A stretch of DNA of 64,000 nt from NCBI GenBank assembly GCA_030248195.1, contig JASAND010023148.1:1-64000 (forward strand), written 5' to 3'. The notes beneath the pieces are model-generated. The model ran no database searches. It worked only from the letters and a program-made list of their open reading frames with translations, and was not told the DNA's origin. Of the stretch, positions 11,690 to 22,642 are shown one piece after another (position 1 is the first letter of the stretch; each line of letters begins with the position of its first letter). Made by a program: the position numbers and the translations under genes. This DNA comes from Trissonchulus latispiculum. Taxonomy: Eukaryota; Nematoda; Enoplea; Enoplida; Ironidae.

Positions 11690-11842
11690 CACGACCGCGA
11701 CCGGGTCCGTTTTCGTTGTCAGTCATTCTTTCGACTTAGGTAAATTTAATACCCTAAACAAAAAACAAAAAATGAGCTGATTTTCAAGGGACTAACTCTA
11801 TGTCTTTTCTCTAATCCGAGTTCTCACGGCGACCCTGCGGGT
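11690..11842 (+). repeat. 150-bp dispersed repeat, copy 1
   Basis: Starts CCCACGACCGCGACCGGGTC and ends near CACGGCGACCCTGCGGGT. Nearly identical to 16188-16345 in the same orientation; flanks differ. Nature unknown, possibly a short terminal fragment of a transposable element. Confidence 0.7.
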
Positions 11843-12169
11843 GATATGTTACTTATAGACGTGTATAAGCCTGTATATATGTTACGTGCAATATTGAAAA
11901 GCGTGCAATTTTGAAAATGCACGATGTTTCCGAGCAATTTTGAAATTGCATGGTGACGTGCAATTTTAAAATTGCACCGAAACCGCGAAACCGTGCAATA
12001 TTGGAATATAAAGTGTCTTCCAGTTTTTTAGCGTTCCATTATAAATTGTTAATTTGTTCCTGGTAATTGCGTCTTGCCAAACTAAGAAATATTTTAAGTT
12101 GCGTTGAGTTTTTCCATTTTAAGTTTAACCTCGAATGTTTCAAAATTGAAAATCAAACTTGTCTCGAAT

Positions 12170-12420
12170 TATGCGCACATATTTCGCACTTTCTAGAAAG
12201 TTTTCAAACTTTCCAGAAATGTTTCAAACTTTCTAGAAACATTTTCAACTTTCTAGAAATATGTCAAGCTTTCTAGAAACATTTCAACTTTCAAGAAAGT
12301 GTAGCAGTGTTTAGAGACATTCTTCAAACTTTCGAAGCTTTCTATCTATTTCGAGTCGTTTCATGTAAAAACTTTCGAGATGCTCCCATTTTCGAGTATT
12401 TTCCAATTTCTAGACTTTCA
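12170..12420. repeat. TTCTAGAA-rich cluster
   Basis: At least seven spaced copies of [CT]TTTC[TC]AGAAA in about 130 bp. Each is a palindrome of the TTCnnGAA type, the tail-to-tail half of a heat-shock element. Equivalent clusters are at 21690-22060, 36900-37110 and 52570-52700. Confidence 0.6.
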
Positions 12421-12914
12421 ACGACACCTTGCAGTATCGATTTCAAAACATTATATCCTCTGTAATGTCAGCAGAGTATCCGAAGTTAACCTTTTATTTT
12501 TAGACTATTAACCACCGTACATTGGCAGAATATAATCAACAGCACCTAATCACTAAGCTTCTTTTCGGCCACAAAGACTACTTGCTATATTCCTGTTGTT
12601 GGCTGCATATGAGCAAGTATGATCATGACTATCGAGCAAACTCAAATTAATCCCTTATCAAAACACATTAAACTTTACTGCTGTTACTCTCTAAAAAATT
12701 ATTACGATTGCATTTGGTATTTGTATTGTTTATATTTCACTCAAGTGCAGTTGTCTAACTAGTACAGTAAGCTAAGGCATTCATTCACGAATACCTAGCC
12801 GATGATTAGTAGACAACATCATACTTTAATCCCCCAGAAATTCCAAGTGCTTTTAATTACAAGCAAAATAGTTATACAGTAAGAATCCAAAAACGTTTTC
12901 TTCACTGATGACAG

Positions 12915-13385
12915 CTATGGTCGGGCGGTGCGTTTGGATCGTCTTCTTACACTGTCCCGGGCATGTACAGGACAATAAAACGGAACCGTGTGCCTGCGGA
13001 CAACCGCTTTCGTAAAAACAGTCGTATTTAGCCAGCTAATGTGATATCTTAAAGCCCGCTCGCGCAATCGAACCCTGTTTGACACTTCTTCTTGACGGCA
13101 AATCGTACAAATGGCAATGTGGTAACGCTCGTTTTGTTCGAAAAGAGCAGAGCAGCGTCGGCAGGCAAGTGCTCCATCTCTCGAAAACAGTTGGTAGTAG
13201 AAACACAAACAAGATACTAAAGCCGAAACATAAGCAAAGTACTTACTTTGCTCAATTTGAGCCGCTATTGACAACCGATTTCTCTCATTAACTGAGACCA
13301 ACACTGATTTCAACAAATCCGCTCGCAGAACGACCTGACTAGACGTTCCGATAATGGGGTTAATTGGAACTACCAAACGACACAC
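12915..13385 (-). pseudogene. Small zinc-binding protein, copy A, with intron remnant fused into the frame
   Basis: The frame reads CRLVVPINPIIGTSSQVVLR and SIAAQIEQ (exon 1 in copy B). It then runs straight into the GTAAGT donor and about 65 bp of intron, and afterwards into the exon-2 zinc region: CRRC, CTIC, RYHISWL and a late FYCPVH. The start of exon 2 and the acceptor have been deleted, yet the reading frame stayed open. Compared with copy B, one Cys of the H-x2-C pair is missing (HISW instead of HIAC), which should weaken metal binding. An acceptor (TTATTTCAG) lies just before the first exon, so a 5' exon is expected further right. Function unknown. Confidence 0.55.
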
Positions 13386-14064
13386 TGGGACGCGACAGTC
13401 AAAGGAGTCTGAAATAATCGAATATGATAGGAATGATACAATGGTTATTTAGAAAGGCTTTGAATTTTGCTGAAAATCTAAAAAAAGTGGTAAGAGGTAA
13501 AATCCGGCTCCGACCAAGGGTAAAATCCGGAACTATTGTAATATGAGCAAGCGTTATATATTTTCCAATTTCTGTACGAAAGACTGCAGATGCATAAATT
13601 AATGCATACAAAGAGTTAAAGTTCACTAGTAAATTTTTCTTTTGTGAGCTTTTATTTGACCTGTACATCACTTGACCTTTGTGTATTAATGTGAGCAAAA
13701 CGTGTGTAGTACGAATATATATGTCGACGATGAATTATTGAGTTGGTATAAACACAATTGCCGACTGTTTTAAGAGTTACATAAGATTAAATTAGTAACG
13801 ATTAGAAGTTCTGCTTTGACCGTACGTAGTTAAGATAATAGAAATTTAAAATAACTTTACCATCCCTACTTAGCTTCAATCTATAGACATGTAAATATTT
13901 TCTGAAAGCCCACAAGCAGATCATTTAAACTGAAACAACCTTTAAATATGCCTTTCTTATAAATTAATGTTAGAACGAATTAAAGATGTAAAACTAAAAT
14001 AAATGGAATGCAATAGGTATTACATTTATATGCATTCATATAAATACGAATCTGTTTGTTTCAG

Positions 14065-14214
14065 GGACAAGAACAATACGCAAGGTCCACGATCTCCTCC
14101 TACTCCATCTCCCAGATTTCCCACTCCGCCATCGAAATGTCCTCCCCACCGTCCATGAAGAAGTCCCGTCAAGCCGACTGCGAATCCTGGGATCCCAGAG
14201 GTGCTAGATGCTGA
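14065..14214 (+). CDS. Candidate terminal exon, unknown gene
   Basis: A good acceptor (TCTGTTTGTTTCAG) is followed by a GC-richer 150-bp open stretch with a Ser/Pro-rich product (GQEQYARSTISSYSISQISH, ending in a TGA). All three frames are open for some distance, so the frame is uncertain. No upstream exon was found. Confidence 0.25.
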   Translation, partial: GQEQYARSTISSYSISQISHSAIEMSSPPSMKKSRQADCESWDPRGARC

Positions 14215-14510
14215 TTCAAGCTGCCACCCTTAGAAAAACGTTTCTGTACAGAGACACCCATATTTTGCTCAAAACTGCAATATTCACATGTATATAATAT
14301 GTATGCACATTGACACCTGGGTCTGCTTTCATGGGGGAGTACCCCCACTCGCTAAATTGCACAGAAATTACCAAAATTTAAGGATTTCTGTCAAACTTTT
14401 CCATTAGCGCCAAATTGTTTGGATAAAAAATTCCACAAATTTCTGTTCTTTAGAACTCCATGTTTGCGAATCCCCAATTTTTTGCCTATAGAAAAGCCAT
14501 ACATAAATAA

Positions 14511-14516
<6 letters not shown>

Positions 14517-14584
<68 letters not shown>
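14517..14584. repeat. (AT)n microsatellite
   Basis: About 66 bp of uninterrupted AT dinucleotides. Confidence 0.95.
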
Positions 14585-14587
<3 letters not shown>

Positions 14588-14589
14588 AG

Positions 14590-15450
14590 AAACAGTGATT
14601 ATGTATACATAATATTTGATTTTGATGATTTGTGATCTCCGGTTCTTGAAATGCATCTACATGTTTACGTCTTGACTACAGGTGTAGACGACGCAAACAA
14701 CCTTTTCGAATAAAATATAAAAAACCCGAAAAATTGAGCCTACCTTTACCTTTTGTGATATATTTACATTTGTTTTAATCTACATACGTACGTTTTAGGC
14801 TTGCTTGGGGAGGGAGGACGGAAACCATGCTTTCGAACCTGATTGCATTAGCACATATGGATGTAAGCTACTTTCAAAATCTTAGCGGAAAATGACAATT
14901 TATCGAAAGCTTCTTTACTTCACCACGTATTTTCGACTTAACTTCGCAGCGTATTTTATACGTTTACGATTCAAATCCAAAGTACACGGTACTATGCATA
15001 TATACGCTTAAAGGGAACACTGAAAGATACTTGTTTAATACTAGTAGATGGTCAACCTAGCTACTAAGCACTACGGGATGGGTACTGCGCACAAGGAAAT
15101 GGCAGAACCTGAAGGGGACGTTGTTCCAGTCAACCTGTGAAAACAACCTCGCCAAACTACGGAAAACAACGTGTGAACCCTACACTCAAATCAAATCTAA
15201 GACCAGATCCCAGATTTTATCTAACTACCTACCGAAACAATAAATTCTAAAATCCTAAACCTATAAAGGAACGGGGACCTAACTTTTTAATGAAAGCTAA
15301 TTAAATTAATTCACGAGAATTTTTACAAAACCAGGAGCGTATCAAACAAGAATACGAATCCGATTCAACAATGCAAAGAGAAATTACACAGACTTACAGA
15401 TTACCAGTCCAAGGCACAGAACATAAATCATTATAAAAGAATCTCCATAA
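14590..15450. other. No gene seen
   Basis: AT-rich DNA. The part at 15060-15300 is a diverged relative of the left end of the 9964-11146 insertion. Confidence 0.4.
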
Positions 15451-15878
15451 TGGGTCTTTCACGATAAGGGCGGAACGCGATGCAGCTTAATTAATTCCGC
15501 AGGTCTGACCTGCGGAATTCATTAATCACGCAGGTCAGACTTGCGTGATTAATGAATTCTGCAGGCCACACCTGCGGAATTCATTAATCATGCAGGTCAG
15601 CCCGGCGTGATTAATGAATTCCGCAGGTATGACTTGCGGGATTCATTAATCACGCCGGAATTCTTGTTAAAATTAATCTTTTATTGCTATGTTTAACGTG
15701 TAATTTTGTTAAACTTTTCACAGTCTGACCAGCTTGATTAATGAATCTCGCAAGTCATACCTGCGGAATTCATTAATCACGCAAGGCTGACCTGCGTGAT
15801 TAATGAATTCCGCACGTCAGACCTGCGGAATCAATTAATTAAGCTGCATCGCGTTCCGCCCTTATCGTGGTAGACCCA
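15451..15878. mobile_element. MITE built as an array of nested palindromes, TAA target duplication
   Basis: The ends TGGGTCTTTCACGATAAGGG and its near-perfect inverse are flanked by TAA on both sides (15448-15450 and 15879-15881), as in PIF/Harbinger-type insertions. The terminal repeat runs on (GCGGAACGCGATGCAGCTTA) into alternating modules of CCGCAGGTCTGACCTGCGG and ATTCATTAATCACGC arranged head to head. Both the whole element and each module can therefore fold back on themselves. The only non-repetitive part is about 60 bp in the middle (15659-15725). No protein is encoded. Superfamily assignment is by target size only. Confidence 0.75.
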
Positions 15879-15975
15879 TAAATTACCAAGATCCTGCCTC
15901 CTCCCCCTGCTCCATTAAAGCAGTCAATGGCTGGAGGGCCCTCTCGACCACAGCCACGCCACTTAGAGCAGTGCG

Positions 15976-16095
15976 CTCCGCTGGGCCGGGAGTAGCTAGG
16001 GCCACATGGAGAGACCTGCTAGGTAGTAGGGGGCTGGGCCGGGAGTAGCTAGGGTCATATGGAGAGACCTGCTAGGTAGTAGGGGAGTAGCAGGA
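15976..16095 (+). repeat. Tandem duplication of a 54-bp unit
   Basis: GCTGGGCCGGGAGTAGCTAG... to GGTAGTAGGGG occurs twice in a row. The surrounding 15890-16200 is unusually GC-rich. A short minus frame here (15996-16262) is not supported as a gene. Confidence 0.8.
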
Positions 16096-16187
16096 AGGAG
16101 AGGACAGGACCCCTTCCCTGCCACGACCACGGCCGTGCCCTCGGCCAGGAGCCATGGGACGAGCTGGCGCTTCCATTCCCCGGCCGT

Positions 16188-16345
16188 GCCCACGACCGCG
16201 ACCGGGTCCGTTTTCGTTGTCAGCCATTCTTTCGACTTCGGAAAATTTAATACCCTAAACAAAAAACAAAAAATGAGCTGATTTTCAAGGGACTAACTCT
16301 ATGTCTTTTTTCTAATCCGAGTTTTCACGGCGACCCTGAGGGTCG
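16188..16345 (+). repeat. 150-bp dispersed repeat, copy 2
   Basis: Matches 11690-11842 in the same orientation, including the AAACAAAAAACAAAAAATGA segment. Confidence 0.7.
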
Positions 16346-16771
16346 CGTTTTTTGGTTCCGTCGGAAGGGAAGAAATAAAAAAGAAAAGCTAGACATATAG
16401 CAAGGCCTGTCCCTCTGTAATTTTCCTGCACTGTAAAACATAAATGATAGGGTGCAGCCATAATAGTGAATTAGAAATTTCACTAAAACCTTTTTATACT
16501 AAACCAAATCACTTTTATTAAAACCTAAACTTAAATTAAGTATTTAAGTTTTTGGTACACTTGCAGGTATGCAGGTTCGACATGTGTCCACTGTCGTTTC
16601 GTATGATTTGTAATCCTTGGAGGCGGAGCAGTAAATTTAGAAAATGAAGCGCGAATAAGCCAGTGTGCAGAAACGTATGGCAAATTCTTAGTTTTTTGCC
16701 ATTTCCATTTTCTTAAAGTTTGGCTAAAGCAAGCCACAAACCCAAAAGGGGAGAGACATAAAATCAACATT

Positions 16772-17600
16772 AAAAATACTGGTAAAATCGAAAATTTCTG
16801 TAAGCCTTTATAACTAAAGGAAGTCTAAAAGATTCGAAAGCAAATGCTCGATAAGAAATAAACAGTGGACTTCAATTATAGTCGAAGAGGTCTATATTTA
16901 AAGTAGGAACTATGTTCCTCCTCTTCGGTAATTGATTACTTTCAAACGTCTGCTAATGTCAACACTTCACACCATCAAAGCCTTTACCGTTCTGTTCACA
17001 GTTGTGGCTGCAATAAGTTATTGAGTCCAGATGCAATAGTCATAACGGAATAATTGTTAGATTTCATTCCAGTAGTTAATATACAAACTTTTGAGTTTCT
17101 ACAAACTAAATAGATATAATAAAACGTTAGTAAAGATATCGCAACCCTTTGAATAAATCTGAATAATATGGTAGACTGTTCTCCATTATTTCGCCCCACC
17201 CCCTTTTTGCTATCCTATGGTCTTGGCAATCCTCTTTGGATAGGATTGGGCGGGCAATATATTTTCTTTAATGGCCTTTTCGCCGCTCTCTTTGATAAAT
17301 CCACACAAGTGTTATTTGCAGGAACAAATTTTTACTAGGCATGTATTTACATTTGCTGACACATGACACTACATGACACTTAGTGCTTCGTGTCTTACGG
17401 TACTGCCTTATTGCAAATTCAAAAACCCAATATATTCGACCGAGGAAAGGCCCTTTTAGTAACAGAGCGACTTTTCTTTGCAATTGAGGAATAGACGTGT
17501 ATAAGCCTATATGTTACGTGCAATATTGAAAAGCGTGCAATTTTGAAATTGCACGATGTTTCCGTGCAATTTTGAAATTACATGGTCTTATCGTGCAAGA
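16772..17600. repeat. Duplicated block, partner of 51752-52335
   Basis: Shares AATCAACATTAAAAATAC..., the GTTATTTGCAGGAACAAA segment and the terminal GACGTGTATAAGCC/GTGCAATTTTG hairpin units. It carries 198 bp (16932-17129, between two GTAA) that the partner lacks. That is either an insertion here or a deletion there. Confidence 0.75.
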
Positions 17601-18227
17601 TCGTGCTTATATTGCAAGATAACCCTCAGGAAATTAAGTCTGTTACAGTTAGCCTCTATTGTCGAATTTGATGCACATTGTAGAGACTGACACATTCTGT
17701 TGAATGTCTAGGGTGTACTGATACATTCTGTTGCATTGCCTTAGGGTTTAAATTTGTTTACACATGGAATTCTCAATTCACACTCTGAACAGCTTTCGGC
17801 TCTAAAGTTTGTTTACGTTAGGAGTTCTCAGTTCACACGACGTATATACTGCATTTGTGCTTCCCATTTTGTATTGAAATCTTAAAATATGTGTATTTTA
17901 TAAGATTATATAAGATTTTATAAAATATTCGAAAATTAGAGAAAGGGGGTCTTTAGGAATTGGTTGTGACCGCGATAATCACAGTACTGTAATTATTATT
18001 AATTATTAGCGTCCTAAAACTAACCCAGTGTATGCTACTTGAGGTTAGCTTTCTGCGGCGAGAATTTTGAAGCATGCAATACAGTCATGTAATTCGGCCA
18101 TCTCGCCCAAAACAGTTTCTATATAGGAAATAGAGATAATACTCCAGAGTAATACTCCAATTAAGCAGAGACTCCAATTAAACAGTGTTATGCATACACA
18201 AATGATATCCCCCTTTTATTGTTAGTG

Positions 18228-18732
18228 TTACACTCCCTTGTCTGCATTGAATAAATAATAATTGGAGGATTTACCTCCGGAAGGGGCTCCACGGTTGTCG
18301 TCGTTACCAACCCCACGGAACATCAGGGTGACCAACGAGAACCAGCGTTGTAGAAGGAACATAATCCTGTAAATAAACAGACAGCGCTTGACTAAATATG
18401 TTCTAAATAAGTACAATATATTATTGTACATGTGCACAGATATGACATATTACGTTGTTGAATGAAGGTTGGAGTGGAATAGTTGGATTGGGTGGTGGTG
18501 GATAACAAACAGGTAGGATGGGACCAGCACCCTCCGCAGTTACTCCTAACTTTAATTTCCTGCATAAACCAGAATTTTACAAATGTGTTAGGGAGCAAGT
18601 CGATCAGGGCAAGGTGCAACATGTAAGCTTCAAGTTTTCTTCTGACAATTGCCTCCGCGTCCTTGCTCATGACCGTCGCCCACAGCTCTGGAGCTGCAAG
18701 GGGCACGACGGTGGTCGGCAGCCCAACTAAAC
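18228..18732 (-). pseudogene. Penelope-like 3' region with two exon-like frames
   Basis: After the RT stop codon an acceptor-like TTATAG is followed by an open frame of about 115 codons (SKDAEAIVRRKLEAYMLHLA, then an aromatic helix ending in MQEI). A second exon-like segment (18275-18367) is bounded by TTATTTACAG and a GGAG/GTAAAT donor and reads MFLLQRWFSLVTLMFRGVGN. Both are repeated at 37660-38170 with a few changes. They may be a 3' untranslated region with chance frames, or spliced coding exons; Penelope-like elements are known to keep introns. Confidence 0.35.
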
Positions 18733-18738
18733 CTATAA

Positions 18739-19610
18739 TTAAAATAAACTGTTAACTTGGTTGTCACTCAACGTTAATCCATATTGTGATTTAAATTCGT
18801 TGCTATTAGAAAAGTTAAAAATAATTTCTTTTAATTTTGTTTTAGTGTAACCCTTACTTGTGATATTACTTAAGAGCAGACAGACCCTGTCTTTGAAGTC
18901 GCAATAATTTTTACAGCAAACTAAAAATCCCCTGAGTTAATTTTTTTACCACGAAATAGCCGCATTGGGAGGATATGTTTTCTCTTAGATCTGGCATGTA
19001 TGTGACTTCAAAGTCAAAATAATCCCTTTTGTCATACAATTTGCAGTTGAAGTGTCCATTCTCAATTTTTATGCTCAAATCTAAAACATCAGCTTCCGTG
19101 TTGTTGTGATTTACTTGCTTTAAAGTTAAACTACTGGGGTATATCTTTGTGTACTTTTATGAACATTCCTTTGTAATTGAATGTCGTAATGTCATCCATG
19201 TATCTGTACATTGCTTCTAAATCACTAATAACCTCGTAATCCCGAGCTTTTAACTTCTTCTTAATATAGTCTAATTCGTAACCGGACAGTAGTAAGTCCG
19301 CTATATATGGAGCTGCGTTAGTTCCCATAGGTTCCCATCCCATACTCCTATATTTTGCTTTATTACTTTCTTTCCTATTGTGAAAAATGTGTTTTCCACT
19401 ATCCATTTTAACGTATCCAATACTCTTTGTTGGTTGAATGCTCCTGGATTGTTAGCACTACACCAGAACGCTGCTTTCCTGTTTCCTGTTATAAAATGTG
19501 TATCATTCCTAAATGCCACCTTAATTAGTGAACCAACTGTCGTTAAAATGTCCTTATTTGTTATGTTAAATTATACGTCTTTTCTTACAACGTATGTATC
19601 AGATTGGTTT
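18739..19610 (-). pseudogene. Reverse transcriptase of the Penelope-like element
   Basis: In order on the minus strand: a palm segment with AFWCS and ENTFFTIG, then after a frameshift MGTNAAPYIADLLLSGYELDY, the catalytic YRYMDDI motif near 19180-19200, EADVLDLSIKI, KLYDKRDYFDFEVTYMP, and after another frame change DFKDRVCLLLSNITSKGY near the C-terminus. The two catalytic Asp of the MDD box are present. Upstream finger motifs are missing or too decayed to see, since only about 180 bp separate this from the nuclease domain. Confidence 0.7.
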
Positions 19611-19739
19611 ACACACTGTTGGTTGAAGCGTCGGTGTACATTAATTACGAAGCTGAGGATACCGTTCTATATTCTTGTTATAATTTGAAACTTTTTCCCC
19701 TCTTTTCTTTCCGCTTCTTTTTCTACCTTTGAAGTTATT

Positions 19740-20290
19740 GGTCACTGATTGTCCGTAACACTCTCCTGCTAGTCTGTCGTTGAGGCCGTAAGGGTACTTG
19801 GTCCTTAATCGTTTAATTCAGAAATTTTCTAGGTCTAGTCTATTGGTTGCACTATATTTGTCCCTAAATTTTTCTATTACTCTTACTTTCATTTACCTTT
19901 GCACAGTCCAGATTTGAAATGGTCTACCAGATATTTACAGCCCTGTTTGCCTTGTTCTATAGACCTCCTATGCTCACCGAACCTTTCTCTTAACTGTCTG
20001 CCCGTTTCCCCTACGTACTGTACACCACATCCACTGCAAGTGATTAGGTAAATTATGTTGCTGCTGCCACAGCTAACTAAAGTGGAATTATCATGTAACT
20101 TCTTAATGTATTTTTTACAGTTGAACGCAGATTTGAACTTAAGGTTACTCTCCACGAAATTACAAGTTAAGCACACTGGTTTGTTGCATTTTTCTGTGGC
20201 TGACGTAGGTAGTAGTATAGCCCAAGTAAGCTCTGCAGACTTACTTGAGCTTTGTCGCTATGGTGAACTTAACGTTATACAAGACGATTA
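19740..20290 (-). pseudogene. Zinc knuckle plus GIY-YIG endonuclease of the Penelope-like element
   Basis: The frame reads CNKPVCLTC, then FNCKKYIKKLHDNSTLVSC, then the nuclease core IIYLITCSGCGVQYVGETG followed by RQLRERFGEHR. The G-Y-Y-G pattern is replaced by I-I-Y-L/Q-Y-V-G as in other Penelope-like nucleases, with the conserved Arg and His on the next helix. A conserved tail LRTKYPYGLNDR follows after an in-frame stop. This domain nicks DNA for target-primed reverse transcription. Confidence 0.75.
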
Positions 20291-20730
20291 AACGTTAGAG
20301 CGTTGCTTACCGCGGCGTCCCACGTGCACTGGTAGCGACAGACAGCGCAGTAGGAACGAGGCGATTCTAACAGATAATCAATACTAGGCAAGCAACGTTT
20401 ACATAAACTAGTCCATGATACTCGACCTTAAAGGGCTTTAATCCTGAAGGTTAATCTTGACTTCAAGGTAGTAACTGCGGAGAGGCCTGTACTTACTAAG
20501 AACATTAAGCAATGATAAGGGAGCAATAAGAAGTAGACCACCTTAACCTTCATTCACACTAGTTATCCTAGCTGCGTACCGATCTTTACACCGATCTGTG
20601 AACACACCGATCTTTACTCTAATTATATTTGCAAATCGAAAACTTTATTTTCAGATTCCACACAATTAACACCAAAAACAATCCAAAACATACATATCAA
20701 TAACCACACTGATAAAGTATAGCAGCCAGC

Positions 20731-21600
20731 TTATCGAGACAGGTGCTTAGGGACAAAGGGGCCTCCAGCCTTTTCAACATAACCGTCAGGTAGGTTATGT
20801 ACAGTATAGGTGGAAGTCTGATCCCCAATGGTAACCGAGATAACCGGATCAAGTGGTCTGTCATCCACTCTGACTTTTTCTTTAGCTGCCACGACCTTAT
20901 GTTCCACCAGTTTGTTAGAGTTTCAACAAGTATCCCTTCATTTGCGCCTTTACGGGTTCGTAGTGTCGGGTGATACTGATAGGATCCTTTTTCTCAGCTA
21001 CTCTCTTTTGATTGTACTTCTTCAAAAGATTCGCGTTGGCCATGATGCGGTTTACCCAGTCCGGTCTAATGAAGGAGACAATCAGATCTTTCGGTGGTTC
21101 CTTATCCTTTGAAGTCGGCGGTTTGTCAGTAGATTTCAGACGGTGAGCTTCCTTGACTTCATTTTTAGATAACTTCTTCTTGGCATTGGCAAAGCTATTG
21201 ACATTGATAAATGAAACCACAGTGTCTTCCACAGACTCTCTGGTCTCATTGTTATTCTCTTCCAGACCTTTGATGATGAGGTTGTTCTCTATGACTGCTG
21301 TTCAAGGAGTCGGCAGCTACGGGCGTTGGCGGCGATGGCCTTATCTCTCAGGTCAAACTGTCCGTCCAACTCAACCTTCAGTTCCTCCTTCATCGTTCTG
21401 ACTTCCCTCTGTACAAGTTACACAGTATTGATAGGAATTGGATCCTCACCGCCATGAGCACCAGCACCTGCCGAACCCGTACCGGCAGGTACCAGCCAAT
21501 TACCGTCAGATCCCAAGCCATCACCTTTAGAAGGAATGGACGCCCGCGACATACTGGAGACCGATGAGGACATGCGGTTGTTAGGAGAATCGGTCCTTGT
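20731..21600 (-). pseudogene. ORF1-like protein upstream of the GIY-YIG domain
   Basis: The N-terminus is Ser/Gly-rich (MSSSVSSMSRASIPSKGDG). A heptad-like segment (MKEELKVELDGQFDLRDKAI) follows, then ENNLIIKGLEENNNET, an RRM-like stretch (VKEAHRL, then LIVSFIRPDWVNRIMANANL), and after a frame change VISVTIGDQTSTYTVHNLPD ending at the TAA 20731. This coiled coil-RRM-C-terminal layout is that of LINE-type ORF1 proteins, which bind element RNA. At least three frame changes or stops. Confidence 0.55.
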
Positions 21601-21689
21601 TTCTTGTGTTTGGATCTAGACTGATGACCGGAGCTCCCTTAATGGGTCTGTCACGTTAATCTCCACCACGAGTGCAGAAGGTTTCCGGA

Positions 21690-22060
21690 AAATTGGGGAA
21701 AGACTCGAAAGTTTGGCATTTGTCTAGAAATATGTCTAGAAAGTTGTAACTTTTGCCAAAAATTTGTCTGGAAATATTTTCAAACTTTCTAGAAAGTTAC
21801 GTAATATTTCGAGACAAAAATTCAACTTCCTGGAAATATTGAAATTTGTCTAGAAATATTTTCAACTTTCTAGAAAGTTATCTAATATTTCGAGACAAAA
21901 TGTCAACTTTCTAGAAATATGTATAGAAACATTTCAACATTCCGGAAAGTTTGTCAAGTCTAGAAATATTTCGAGACATCTTGCACTTTCGGGACATCAG
22001 TAAACAACTTTCGAGACAAATGTTGAGAAGTGTCTAGACTTTGTTGAAGTGTCAAGTCAT
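21690..22060. repeat. TTCTAGAA/TCGAGACA-rich cluster
   Basis: Many spaced copies of TTTCTAGAAA and TTTCGAGACA. Similar in character to 12170-12420 and 36490-37110 but not a simple copy. Confidence 0.6.
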
Positions 22061-22642
22061 TAACTATCGAGACATTTACTAACTTTCGACATAGGGTAAC
22101 CTGCATTAGACTTTGCTAACATTCAGATCTTTTGCTAGTTTAGATGAGGGATGGTTTACGCTTACTGTATACTGACTATATTTGTTCTGTATAAACCGTA
22201 TTTCGTTGCAGATATGTAATTCCAACGAAACCCTCGGATAATGTGCGACTTAGATATTCAGTACGACGAGAACGATTGTGATAAACGATTGTGAGAGACG
22301 TCAACTATTCTGAACTTCGTTTCTTGAATAACTAAACTTATGGTTCTGCAGGAAACAGACTATACTTACAGGTCGCAACAGGTCAGCTTAATAACCAGCA
22401 TTCTCACTACTGAAACTGAGCTTTCTCTCACAATGCCTAGGTCTAGCTCTCTCAACAGTCTTTCAACAGCTTATCTGATCTCCATATGTGCTTCCAAAAC
22501 TGCTCCATAAGTACTACCCAAACTGCACACTGCCGACTTCAGACTTTAATCCCCCCACACCAAGTACATTTTAATGACAATCAACAAGGTCAGGCAGCAC
22601 AAAACAAAATAAAAGTATTTTCTGAATTCTTGATGGCGGCTA

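Larger units (their letters stand above)
11860..13600. repeat. Duplicated block carrying zinc-protein copy A, partner of 52240-54030
   Basis: Begins with TAGACGTGTATAAGCC and hairpin-forming GTGCAATTTTGAAATTGCAC units, passes through a cluster of TTTCTAGAAA sites, and ends just after GCATAAATTAATGCATACA. Most of it is closely matched at 52240-54030. The first 100 bases are also present at 17490-17600. Confidence 0.8.
17965..21620 (-). mobile_element. Penelope-like retroelement, degenerate, with ORF1
   Basis: On the minus strand the order is ORF1 (20731-21600), GIY-YIG nuclease (19740-20290), reverse transcriptase (18739-19610), then a 3' region (18228-18732) and a terminal segment (17965-18245). 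The last two recur at 37660-39498. Frameshifts and stops interrupt every reading frame. The GIY-YIG/RT combination is diagnostic for Penelope-like elements; here the nuclease lies before the RT rather than after it. Confidence 0.7.

Noticed and set aside
15480..15860. CRISPR-like array
   Set aside because: Regularly spaced short repeats, but they are inverted relative to each other, inside a TIR-bounded element, and in a eukaryotic context.
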